Source: SZUA-265 sp966249405 (GTDB lineage: Bacteria; Myxococcota_A; Polyangia; Polyangiales; Polyangiaceae). Taken from it: a stretch of 64,000 bases of DNA. The notes beneath the pieces are model-generated. The model saw nothing but the letters and a program-made list of their open reading frames with translations, had not been told where the DNA came from and did not search any database. Made by a program: the position numbers and the translations under genes. Positions 27,879 through 35,962 of the stretch are shown here, piece by piece. The stretch spans positions 13,785 through 77,784 of the forward strand of contig CBINDO010000003.1 in NCBI GenBank assembly GCA_966249405.1, given 5' to 3'. Within the stretch, counting starts at the first letter, position 1. Every line of letters begins with the position of its first letter.

Positions 27879-28801
27879 TCCCCAATCTCAATCACTTGTT
27901 TTGCTACTGCGTACGCTCCTTCCTGTCCAGCAGCGTGTTGCACCAGCGGGACGAGGGCGCGCAGGTTCTCACCCGTCCAATTGTTGAGCAGATCCTGGCG
28001 CGGACAACGCGACAAGCACGCTAACAAGTCCGAAATCAAGCACCTCGCAGACTCATTCGAAAGATAGGGACGCAGAGGAAGCAAGCGAAACAGCGCCTCG
28101 TGTTCGTCCGGATCGAGTTGCCTGGCTTCGTCGAGCAACTGTGTCGTGATGGACGGTCCGTGGGGAGGAGATACTTCCGCAATAGCCACGAGTGAACGCC
28201 ACGATGTCGCAGCCCCGTGGGGAAGCTGCTCGACGCGGCGAACACAATCCAAGCACTCTTCCGCACCCACGGCAGGGAGCCACGCCTCGATGTTCTCGTC
28301 GAGATATCGCCACATGCGCGCATCGGCCCCGACGTGATCGTTCAGTCGGCGCCACAACTCCGGTCGCAGTGACTCAGGCAGGTGTGGCAACATCTTGCAC
28401 CAGGCCTGCTCGCGCTCGTGGAGCGTTGGCACCCGGTCGACCAACTGCTCAGCGCGCTCAACCAACCCCAGGCCCGCCAACCGCGCGCAGAAGGCCACGA
28501 CCAAAGTTGCCGCCAAGCCATCGGCCGCTTCGATCACCTCGCACATGCGCTCGAGCCCCTCCACCGGGACGAAGGGCCTCACGGCATAGGCGCTCCAACA
28601 AGCTGCTGGCCGCAACCACCAGCTGTCTGGCGCAGGCCCGGCTTCGCGTACCTTCAATACATCGTCCAACACCTCTACGGCGGCTGCTCCGCGGCGCTCC
28701 GGTGCTAACCCAGCACAAAGCGCTCCCTGAATGAGATGACCCTCAGCGGGCGCGAGTCGAGTGCACCACGACCAGAGTTGCTCGACGATTGACGTCGTCA
28801 A
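27866..28801 (-). CDS. Helical-repeat protein of unknown function in the NTPase unit
   Basis: A 311-residue, wholly alpha-helical-looking protein rich in Leu, Ala, Arg and Trp, with repeat-like segments (LVERAEQLVDRVPTLHEREQAWCKMLPHLPESLRPELWRRL) resembling the helical arms of STAND ATPases. No P-loop, catalytic motif or membrane segment is visible. It starts at a TTG that overlaps the upstream stop (TTGA), and its 3' end overlaps the NTPase GTG by 13 bp. This suggests the three proteins are made together and may form one complex. It may be a separately encoded sensor arm of the NTPase. I do not recognise a named family. Confidence 0.6.
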   Translation of the reverse strand: MTTSIVEQLWSWCTRLAPAEGHLIQGALCAGLAPERRGAAAVEVLDDVLKVREAGPAPDSWWLRPAACWSAYAVRPFVPVEGLERMCEVIEAADGLAATLVVAFCARLAGLGLVERAEQLVDRVPTLHEREQAWCKMLPHLPESLRPELWRRLNDHVGADARMWRYLDENIEAWLPAVGAEECLDCVRRVEQLPHGAATSWRSLVAIAEVSPPHGPSITTQLLDEARQLDPDEHEALFRLLPLRPYLSNESARCLISDLLACLSRCPRQDLLNNWTGENLRALVPLVQHAAGQEGAYAVAKQVIEIGEWLP

Positions 28802-29301
28802 GCTCGCAGCAATGCGGCCGAGACGCGGCCATTCCCAGCCCGTTGTGACTCGTCCACCAAGGGAACCAGGTAACCCAGCGCCTCTCCCGTGGTTCTGGCG
28901 CGCCTGGCAAGCGTGAGGGCCGCTGCCAATGTTTCTGCGCGGGCGTCACCTGAAAGTCTGGACGCGAAGGTGCCCAAGGCGATTGCGCGCTCTTCCTGGT
29001 CTCTCAGTGACTCGTACCTCTTCGTCCTCGACCAGGAGCCACGATTGTGCATCACGCGATGCAGCGAGCTTCGCACCAACGCACAACGGGTGAGAAGGCC
29101 GAGATCTTCGACAATCGAACCAGTCCCGCCAACGAAGCGCGTTCGCGCGACGCGTTCAGTGGCGTCCACCTCGGATAGGAATTTGGCGTCGACTGCCGTG
29201 CCTTGCCAGGGGGTAGGTCGGGTCAGGGTTTCTAGGGTTCGGCTTGCATTCGGCACAAATTCGCACTCCCGCACTAGCTCCCACGCTGATTCGACTCTCA
29301 C
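28798..29301 (-). CDS. Small helical protein of unknown function in the NTPase unit
   Basis: A 167-residue protein beginning at a GTG 18 bp after paralogue 2. The second half (QEERAIALGTFASRLSGDARAETLAAALTLARRARTTGEALGYLVPLVDE) has the Ala/Leu/Arg helical-repeat character of the next two genes. The first half is not recognisable. Its stop overlaps the next start by 4 bp. It may be a true subunit or a fragment of a once longer repeat protein; its family length is unknown. Confidence 0.5.
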   Translation of the reverse strand: MRVESAWELVRECEFVPNASRTLETLTRPTPWQGTAVDAKFLSEVDATERVARTRFVGGTGSIVEDLGLLTRCALVRSSLHRVMHNRGSWSRTKRYESLRDQEERAIALGTFASRLSGDARAETLAAALTLARRARTTGEALGYLVPLVDESQRAGNGRVSAALLRA

Positions 29302-29319
29302 GCGTGTGTACTGAGCGGC

Positions 29320-30171
29320 TCAATAATCGATCCCCACGGCTGCGAGAACTCCTCGTGCACGTCCCCCCTGGATCCCGTTCGCGAAGCCACTGAGGCCGAC
29401 CCCCGGGTGTTCCTGAATGATCTTCTTCAAGGCGTCTGCAAACCTCCTCGCATCTTTGCTTGCAATCATGGTCCCGTGTTCGTTGGGAGCACGGTCCCTG
29501 ACGAGCGCAACGTGCGAATCAGTACTCGCCCAAACAGTCTGCACCCCGTCGCTGACCACTGGGATACCTCCACATTCCAAGAGCTCCAGAGCCAAACTCG
29601 CCACGTCCCCAGCAATATGAACCTGAGACCATGACATGCGTTCCGCCTCCAGAGCACAGCTCTCGAGCCAAGAAAGACACGTGTCCGCTTCAATGCGCAA
29701 CGTATCGCCCAAAGTCCAGTACCGATAAATCGCACCAATCTCGGACACGAAGTAGGCGTGTTCTTCCCCTAACATTCCGAAGGGCACGAGCTGTGTGTCC
29801 TGAAAGAACACGTGAGGATACCCCAAGCCTATCAACGCTCCGTCGTCGTTGGCGCTGGTGGGTCCGTCGAACACGTCACGCCATGTAGCAAGCTCCTTGG
29901 CGATGGCCGAACTCCGCCGACCGGGTCCCTGCCGCAGCGCAACACCGAATCCAAACCCCTTCCGCTCCGCGTCCTCCGCGTGACGCCAACCGCCAACGCG
30001 GCGCTCATAGTCAGCCATCGCCTCGCTACAGGGCAAGTCCAACGCCTCGAGCATACTCCGCAACTCGGTATCCGTTAGCCGCCACTCGGGCATTCGAGTC
30101 AACGGCCGCGAGTTCAGCCACGCGTGCGCCCGCGGGGACAGCTCTGCTAAAATCTCAGCGTCAAGGGTCAT
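29320..30171 (-). CDS. SUKH-like immunity-family protein, paralogue 2 (most divergent)
   Basis: At 283 residues it is the shortest of the four paralogues. The family core is clear: ELRSMLEALDLPCSEAMADYERRVGGWRHAED, YPHVFFQDTQLVPFGMLGEEHAYFVSEIGAIYRY, and HIAGDVASLALELLECGGIPVVSDGVQTVWASTDSHV. It lacks the C-terminal extension of paralogues 3 and 4. The ATG at 30171 is 177 bp from the end of paralogue 1, and stem-loop copy E sits in that gap. An immunity or orphan-immunity role is inferred from its place in the Rhs operon. Confidence 0.6.
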   Translation of the reverse strand: MTLDAEILAELSPRAHAWLNSRPLTRMPEWRLTDTELRSMLEALDLPCSEAMADYERRVGGWRHAEDAERKGFGFGVALRQGPGRRSSAIAKELATWRDVFDGPTSANDDGALIGLGYPHVFFQDTQLVPFGMLGEEHAYFVSEIGAIYRYWTLGDTLRIEADTCLSWLESCALEAERMSWSQVHIAGDVASLALELLECGGIPVVSDGVQTVWASTDSHVALVRDRAPNEHGTMIASKDARRFADALKKIIQEHPGVGLSGFANGIQGGRARGVLAAVGIDY

Positions 30172-30281
30172 ACGCCTTGCCTTCGACTGAACATACCGAG
30201 CTCCATTCCTTGCACCACTTGCCGCACTGTCGCGCGGTTAGAGCTCAACACACAACGAGCTTCGTAGTGCGCGTGTTCGAA

Positions 30282-30340
30282 GGCCGCCTGCGGTGCGAGG
30301 TGCCCGCGGCCGTTCGCTGAGATTCACCTCACCGCAACGC
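30282..30340 (+). repeat. Dispersed stem-loop element, copy E
   Basis: Arms GGCCGC (30282-30287) and GCGGCC (30306-30311) surround an 18-nt loop with GCGAGGTGCCC. GTTCGCT and CACCTCACCGCAAC follow. The arm sequence differs from copies A-D but pairs perfectly. It lies between paralogues 1 and 2, antisense to the operon. Confidence 0.7.
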
Positions 30341-30348
30341 CCTATCAC

Positions 30349-31290
30349 TCAAGTCCAGTTCTTCGGCTCACAGAGGGAGACGTCGTACGCATCGCTGCCG
30401 TGTCCCGGGCCGGCCCCGCTCAGAATTTCGCAGTCGATTCCGGCGCGCGACAACGCGTCGATCCCGCCCTGGTCCACGATAGCATTCGCGCCCTTCCAGA
30501 TTCTGATCCTTTCTACGTTAAGCGCCGCCTTCAATTCGCGCATGACGCTGACAAATTCCCCTTCGTCCTTGCACGCCAGATGTGTCCCCATGATGCACGG
30601 GGCATAGTCGGGTACTAGACAAACATGCGCGCTATCATTGGTCCACCACTGGAACAAGTGGTCGGAAGCGGTCTCGTACCGGGATAACTGCAAATGCTCT
30701 CGTACAAACTCCGCTACATCAGCGCATATATGAACTTCGAACCAACTTTGCCCTCTGCAGTGCCGCAGTCCCGAAACCTCTAGCATCGTGCGCCCGGATC
30801 CCGAAACCAAAAACAATTCGTCCAGCGGCAGCGACCAGCAGTAGATTTCACCGCCAGTTCCAAGAAAATAGTGGACGTCTAAACCAAGCATTCCACCAGG
30901 CACGAGCGGGCGGTCTATGAAGAACGCACGTGGATATCCGGTGCCCCAAAGCGGCGACGTCTCCCCTTCCTCATCGACCGCATCGCGTTGTCCTTCGAAT
31001 AGCCACTCGCGTTCACGTAGCTCTCTCGACACGAGCGAAACTTCGTCCCCGTCTTGGAGTGACAGATAGACCCCGTATCCACTGACGCTAAGTGAGTGAC
31101 TGGAACACCAGCCTCCGAGGTTCGCCTCGAAGTCCAGGATTTCGCGCGAAACCGGTAAACCATGTGCTTGGAGAAGACGGGTCAGTGCTTCCGATCCGCA
31201 TGTTCGGTCCGAGTCGCGAATCATAGTCGCACGACTTCGAACATATGCTTGGGCAAGAGGTGACAGCCGGTAACCAATCTCGATTTCCAT
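30349..31290 (-). CDS. SUKH-like immunity-family protein, paralogue 1, adjacent to the Rhs toxin
   Basis: A 313-residue protein whose start lies 21 bp after the Rhs stop, the usual place for the cognate immunity protein. N-terminal half: ALTRLLQAHGLPVSREILDFEANLGGWCSS, YPRAFFIDRPLVPGGMLGLDVHYFLGTGGEIYCW and LFLVSGSGRTMLE, resembling the SUKH fold. The C-terminal half (HICADVAEFVREHLQLSRYETASDHLFQWWTNDSAHVCLV) is shared with the paralogues. No signal peptide or membrane helix, so it should protect from within the cytoplasm. Neutralisation of the neighbouring toxin is inferred from position, not shown by sequence. Confidence 0.65.
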   Translation of the reverse strand: MEIEIGYRLSPLAQAYVRSRATMIRDSDRTCGSEALTRLLQAHGLPVSREILDFEANLGGWCSSHSLSVSGYGVYLSLQDGDEVSLVSRELREREWLFEGQRDAVDEEGETSPLWGTGYPRAFFIDRPLVPGGMLGLDVHYFLGTGGEIYCWSLPLDELFLVSGSGRTMLEVSGLRHCRGQSWFEVHICADVAEFVREHLQLSRYETASDHLFQWWTNDSAHVCLVPDYAPCIMGTHLACKDEGEFVSVMRELKAALNVERIRIWKGANAIVDQGGIDALSRAGIDCEILSGAGPGHGSDAYDVSLCEPKNWT

Positions 31291-31311
31291 TTTTCCTCAA
31301 CTCACAACAAG

Positions 31312-34300
31312 CTAGTGAATGCCTAGGTCAATGTCCTGAACGGCCGCTGCCTGCGTCGGTGTGAGGCCCTTTGTGTTTGCCTTGGCATTCGCCTTGTTCC
31401 CAAGAAACGCGTCCGTCGGTAGGGAGGTACTATGCTCGCCCGGGCGGCGCTTACTCTCAACAGAATAGTCCTTGCCCTTGCCAATCTTCGGCGGTTCGCT
31501 ATCCGCCAATTTGGCGAGACGTGGAATTGTCTGACTGCAGTTGGGGCAGGCCGCCGCAGGTCCAGTCTTGTCGTGGTTGGAGCTGATCTGGTCCACTTCG
31601 CCCATTGCTGACTTCAGGTTTTCCCGCCACTGGTCGTCACCCGGTGCGCATGACTTGGGTGGAGGCGGGGTCTTGTTGCGCTTCTCCCAGTCCTTGATGT
31701 GCTCACTGAGCGCGTGGGGCTCCGAACACACGCTTGGTTCGACGGGGTCCCCCTGATCGCGGGCATTGTTCGGTGGCAGAGCAGCCACCACCGCGGGATG
31801 AAGCTCCTTGTCTTTCCCGTTGGCGTCCTTTTTGCCGCTCACTCCGCCGACGGTGGTCCCATCCTTGCGCGTCACCGTGCTGCGCATCCTCGGCTTCAAC
31901 CCATCCACATCCACGACGCGGTGCGGATAGTTGTCGACGTAGGCGTACGCCTTGAGTGACTCGCCGATCCCGAGCGGTTCTGGACTTAGGTAAACGCCGG
32001 CTTCGGGGTCGTAGAAGCGGTGACGATTGTAGTACAGGCCGGCGGGGGCTTGGTATTGCCCTTGGCGGCGCCACAACGTCTCGGAGCGGTGGTTTTGACC
32101 GAGCCGTCCCCATGGGTCGATGTCGGCGTGTTCGGCGACGCGGCCATCGGGAAACAGCAACACGCCCACCGAGCCATCGTGAGCGGCCTCGTGAAAGAGC
32201 CAGGCTGTGTCCGAAGTGAGCGTTCTGGTTGGCGCCCCGCCGCTCTCGGTCGAGGCCGTGCCGTCGCCATTCGTATTCAACGTCCACCGCTGACGGCGTT
32301 CTGCGAGCAGCGCAATGGTGCCCGGTTCGTACGCGTAGTGGCGTTGGTCCTCGACCTGACCGCCGTCCGGCGCATAACGCATCGTTTGCTCGCGCACCAG
32401 GCGCTCACCGTCCCACGTGAACACCGTCGAAGATTCGGTCGCTCCGCCCAGAGACGTCTCTTGGCGTAAGCAGCGTCCAAACACGTCGTGAACGAAGGTG
32501 TGGTGACGGCCATCGGGCTCCGTCACTGAGGTCAATTGTCCCGCGCCGTTCCACGAAAACTGCGTGGTCAGCGTCGCGCCGTCCGAAAGGGTGCGCGTGC
32601 GCTCGACGACGAACCCCGCCTCGTTGTAAGTAAACCGGACGTCCCCGTGCCGGAGCAGCCTGCCCCCAACACCGTACTCGCGGTGCCCTTGGGGATACCA
32701 GTTGCCGGTCACATCGTGTTGGTAGCGTTCACTCGCCCCAACTTTCGTCACGCGTTGCGCGAGGCGCCCCAAAGCATCGTGTTCGTAACGCGTGCGACCG
32801 TCGGGTTCGGCGACCTCCGCTACGTCGCCCGCAGCGTCGTACGAGAAAGACTGATACCAGCTCGGCGAACCGGGAGGCGCCGCTTGACCAGCGCCACCAC
32901 TGAACGACCCGTCGGCGAACACCTCCCACTGCCTCGGCATCCCGAACAAGTCCGCCTGCCTGCGCACGGTGCCGCCACCGTGGTAACGGCGCGTGAGCTC
33001 ATTGCCGGCGGCATCGTACGTCTTGCGCACGTCACCTCCGGGCAGCACGACCTCGGTAGTCCTGCCCATGAGATCGTACTTTGCGCGTTCCAGCTCGAGG
33101 ACGTTCGGCCCATCGCCCTCCGCGCTGCTGCCCTCTAAGCGCAGGCCCTCCTCGAAGCGCCGGCTCCCCTCTAAACGCCCGCGCTCCTCAAGGGGCCGCG
33201 GCTCTTCGAGGATACATGACACGCGGTCCGTCGCCAGGTTGTAGTCACTGCGCACGGTGTAGGCGCGCTCTCCGAACATGACCTGTTCACCGATGACATT
33301 CCCGCGTCCGTCATAGGTGTACAGCACCTCCGAGTGCGCGTTACGGGCACGCAGCAGCCTGCCCCGCACGTCGTATTCGAAATCGTCGACCGTCCCGTCG
33401 GCGTATTCCTTTTGCTGCACTTCGCCGGTTGGCGCAGTAACGACGTCCACCTTGGTTGGGCCGTCGCTCTTCGACCGCACCTCGCCGTTGGCGTCGTACG
33501 TGTAGTCCACCGTGCGGCCATCGAACGTCAGCTCTTGACGAATGTATCCAGAGCTCGTCCGTAGCAACCGATGCTGCTCACCGTTTTCGTTGATGATGCG
33601 AACGAGGCCGCCCTCGCGGTCATAACGGTAGTCGACGTGACTGCCGTCGGAGCGTTCCACGCGAACGACACGGTCGAGCCCACCGTAGTGGAGCGTGATC
33701 GGTCGCCGGTCGGGACCTATCATCTGACGGACTCTCCCTTGCGCGTCGAACGTGGTCCGTCGCTCGGTCCCTGCGTTGGTACGCATGCAGAAGAGGCGCC
33801 CGCAATCGTCGTACAAGTATTGAGTCTCGAGCCCGGAGACCTCTCGCAACGACACGGGCCGCCCCCAATGGTCGTAGGAGATGAACTTCGTACTCCCGTC
33901 CGGCTCGGTGACGGAAATCCGGTTTCCCCAGGCGTCGTATTCGCAGCGTGTGAGCCCGCCGTTAGGCAGAACGGCGTTCACCCACTGGCCCTGCGGGTTG
34001 TATTCGTATTGGACGACGACCCCGACTTGATCCGAGACCAGCAACGGGTTCCCGACGGTGTCCCGCGAATACTGAACGAAGTCCGCATCTGGGCCCGAGA
34101 TGAGTTCCGGCTCGCCACTCGGATGGTAAGTGAAGTCCAACCGGCTGCCGTCGGGAGTCTGCGCCGTAAGCAAACGGCCTTCGTCGTCGCGCTCCCAGCG
34201 CCACGTGTGCTGCTCACCGTCCGTGTATTGCTCGAGTTCCCCGTGCTCATCGAAGTGGTTCGAGTGAATCGCCCCGCCCCAATCCAGCTTGTCCGCCGTC

Positions 34301-35445
34301 CCGTCCGCGTTGGTGAACACGCGCTTGACCTGGCGCGAGTCCGCCACTTCCACGTAATCATCCGCGAGGAACTCGATCCGGATGTGGTGGACGCCCTTGG
34401 CCTTCGTTATGCGATCTGCCAGCAACTCGGGAACGTCTTCGTCCAAACTCGGATCGGGCTGGTCGCCGTAGTTGGCCCACGTCTCGACGCAGCGGTGCTG
34501 GGCGTCGTATTTGTAGTGGACGACGAGCCCGCTGGGCCGCTCGACGCAGGTCAGTCGGTGCGCCTCGTACGTGAACTTCGTCTCTGCCCCATCGGCATTC
34601 CGCGCGACGACCAAGTCCCCATCGGCGTTATAGCGGTAGGTCCGCAAGCTATGAAACTGGGTGGCCTCCGGATTCACGGGGGCTTCGAACGCGTGGATGC
34701 GTCCGCCCAACTCACGACGCACGCGCACCACCCGCCCGACGGAATCGGTGAGCGCCACCAATACACCGCGGTCGTAGGTCAAGCGGATCCGGTTGTCGTT
34801 GCGATCACTGACCTCGGCCAACAGGTACCGCCCCGTCCCCTCGAGCTCCACGAACGAACGCAACACGCCGTCCGGTGTGCACAAGAGAAAGCCCCACGCG
34901 TGCCGCGATAACGCCCCCACGTCGAGCTGCGCCGACTCACCGGGTTGAATCGTCGCAAACTCGCCTTTGCCTCCCGCCGACGTCCAGAGGATCGACCGGC
35001 GGCGCTTGACTTGGATCTCCCACGCGAACGTGTGCGACCACCCAAAACCCAGCCCCACGTCGCGTTCGACGGCGGAGGTCGAATAGGTACGGCGTAAGAT
35101 GAACGGAAACGGGCCGCCCAACACGAGGTCGACCGCTGGCACGGTGAAGACGCGTCCGGTTACCACATCGACGGGATCGCCTGCCGTTACATGTCCGCCG
35201 GAGCCGTGTTTGGGATTGGGGCAGCCGCCATCGGCGTTGCTCCCGGTGCCACACGCACCTTGGTTCTTCTTGCCGCCTTCGGCGTCATCTTTGCCGCCTT
35301 TGGTACGGGCCCCTTTCTTCCCGCCCCTCCCCTTGCCGCCGCCCGCGCCCGAGCCGCCGCCGCCCGCGCCACCGGCCTTGATTAACACCCCCGGACACAT
35401 CCCAGGGATCGCGATCATGTTGGGTACGGGGGCCGTTCTAGGCAC
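31312..35445 (-). CDS. Rhs-repeat polymorphic toxin with deaminase-like C-terminal domain
   Basis: About 1377 residues from the GTG at 35445, preceded by GGGGAGG and supported by the decayed copy at 42.6-42.8 kb. It begins PRTAPVPNMIAIPGMCPGVLIKAGG, followed by a Gly/Lys-rich stretch and the Rhs N-terminal segment DPVDVVTGRVFTVPAVDLVLGGPFPF. Then come some 25 YD/RHS repeats forming the shell, ending at YYNRHRFYDPEAGVYLSPEPLGIGESLKAYAYVDNYP. The variable C-terminus of about 180 residues holds CSEPHALSEHI and, about 60 residues later, ACPNCSQ. This is a Cys-x-Glu plus CxxC pair like the zinc site of YwqJ/MafB19-type deaminases. No signal peptide is seen; such toxins usually leave by type VI or related secretion. 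Target and chemistry are inferred. Confidence 0.85.
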   Translation of the reverse strand: MPRTAPVPNMIAIPGMCPGVLIKAGGAGGGGSGAGGGKGRGGKKGARTKGGKDDAEGGKKNQGACGTGSNADGGCPNPKHGSGGHVTAGDPVDVVTGRVFTVPAVDLVLGGPFPFILRRTYSTSAVERDVGLGFGWSHTFAWEIQVKRRRSILWTSAGGKGEFATIQPGESAQLDVGALSRHAWGFLLCTPDGVLRSFVELEGTGRYLLAEVSDRNDNRIRLTYDRGVLVALTDSVGRVVRVRRELGGRIHAFEAPVNPEATQFHSLRTYRYNADGDLVVARNADGAETKFTYEAHRLTCVERPSGLVVHYKYDAQHRCVETWANYGDQPDPSLDEDVPELLADRITKAKGVHHIRIEFLADDYVEVADSRQVKRVFTNADGTADKLDWGGAIHSNHFDEHGELEQYTDGEQHTWRWERDDEGRLLTAQTPDGSRLDFTYHPSGEPELISGPDADFVQYSRDTVGNPLLVSDQVGVVVQYEYNPQGQWVNAVLPNGGLTRCEYDAWGNRISVTEPDGSTKFISYDHWGRPVSLREVSGLETQYLYDDCGRLFCMRTNAGTERRTTFDAQGRVRQMIGPDRRPITLHYGGLDRVVRVERSDGSHVDYRYDREGGLVRIINENGEQHRLLRTSSGYIRQELTFDGRTVDYTYDANGEVRSKSDGPTKVDVVTAPTGEVQQKEYADGTVDDFEYDVRGRLLRARNAHSEVLYTYDGRGNVIGEQVMFGERAYTVRSDYNLATDRVSCILEEPRPLEERGRLEGSRRFEEGLRLEGSSAEGDGPNVLELERAKYDLMGRTTEVVLPGGDVRKTYDAAGNELTRRYHGGGTVRRQADLFGMPRQWEVFADGSFSGGAGQAAPPGSPSWYQSFSYDAAGDVAEVAEPDGRTRYEHDALGRLAQRVTKVGASERYQHDVTGNWYPQGHREYGVGGRLLRHGDVRFTYNEAGFVVERTRTLSDGATLTTQFSWNGAGQLTSVTEPDGRHHTFVHDVFGRCLRQETSLGGATESSTVFTWDGERLVREQTMRYAPDGGQVEDQRHYAYEPGTIALLAERRQRWTLNTNGDGTASTESGGAPTRTLTSDTAWLFHEAAHDGSVGVLLFPDGRVAEHADIDPWGRLGQNHRSETLWRRQGQYQAPAGLYYNRHRFYDPEAGVYLSPEPLGIGESLKAYAYVDNYPHRVVDVDGLKPRMRSTVTRKDGTTVGGVSGKKDANGKDKELHPAVVAALPPNNARDQGDPVEPSVCSEPHALSEHIKDWEKRNKTPPPPKSCAPGDDQWRENLKSAMGEVDQISSNHDKTGPAAACPNCSQTIPRLAKLADSEPPKIGKGKDYSVESKRRPGEHSTSLPTDAFLGNKANAKANTKGLTPTQAAAVQDIDLGIH

Positions 35446-35475
35446 GTGCGCCTCCCCTAACGAGCCGCGCGTCCA

Positions 35476-35520
35476 CACGCCGCAGACCGACGCGCCGCAT
35501 GCCGACACGCCGCAGACCGA
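35476..35520. repeat. 15-bp tandem repeat upstream of the Rhs gene
   Basis: Three 15-bp units based on CACGCCGCAGACCGA; the first and third are identical and the middle one differs at three bases. It lies 31 bp upstream of the Rhs GTG, within a segment missing from the decayed copy at 42.6-42.8 kb. Confidence 0.8.
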
Positions 35521-35802
35521 ACGACGTCGCGCGCCCCGTCGAACGTTCGGCGCTGTTACTTTCTCCCAACCAACGCAGCGCCCCCGAAGAGACTGCTCTG
35601 CACGCAAACCCCAAAATCATCACCCTTCACCGTAGCAACGCCCCCCTCACCCGGCAACGCCCGCCACTCATCGCCGGCACCTCTCGGACATTTCCACCAC
35701 TTCTCACCGGCAGCCCCTCCCCTTGGCCGCACACCCGCGGACGATTCGCCCCCACGTCTTGTACGCTTTGGCACTCACCGAGACTGCCCATAGCCGTCGA
35801 AG

Positions 35803-35862
35803 GGCCGCTCACGTCCCGAGGTGCCTGCGGCCGTTCGCTGTGATCCACCTCACCGCAGCCCG
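35803..35862 (+). repeat. Dispersed stem-loop element, copy F
   Basis: Arms GGCCGC (35803-35808) and GCGGCC (35827-35832) surround an 18-nt loop with CCCGAGGTGCCT. GTTCGCT and CACCTCACCGCAGC follow. It is the closest relative of copy E and, in flank and loop, of decayed copy G. Confidence 0.7.
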
Positions 35863-35962
35863 CGTTACTCGCCCAGATGGGACTGCCGCTCCATCGCCGT
35901 CACTCGAGTCACGACCCACAGTGGCGTGCATCAACGGCCAGGTTGCGCGCGAAGCGGTTACC

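Larger units (their letters stand above)
35446..35962. other. Upstream region of the Rhs operon with tandem and dispersed repeats
   Basis: This 517-bp stretch separates the Rhs start from the Asp-box lipoprotein gene. It contains a 15-bp tandem repeat (35476-35520), a segment around 35650-35730 that on the minus strand reads LPVRSGGNVREVPAM, also found in the decayed Rhs copy, and stem-loop copy F. The Rhs operon promoter should lie here; I could not place it with confidence. Confidence 0.6.
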
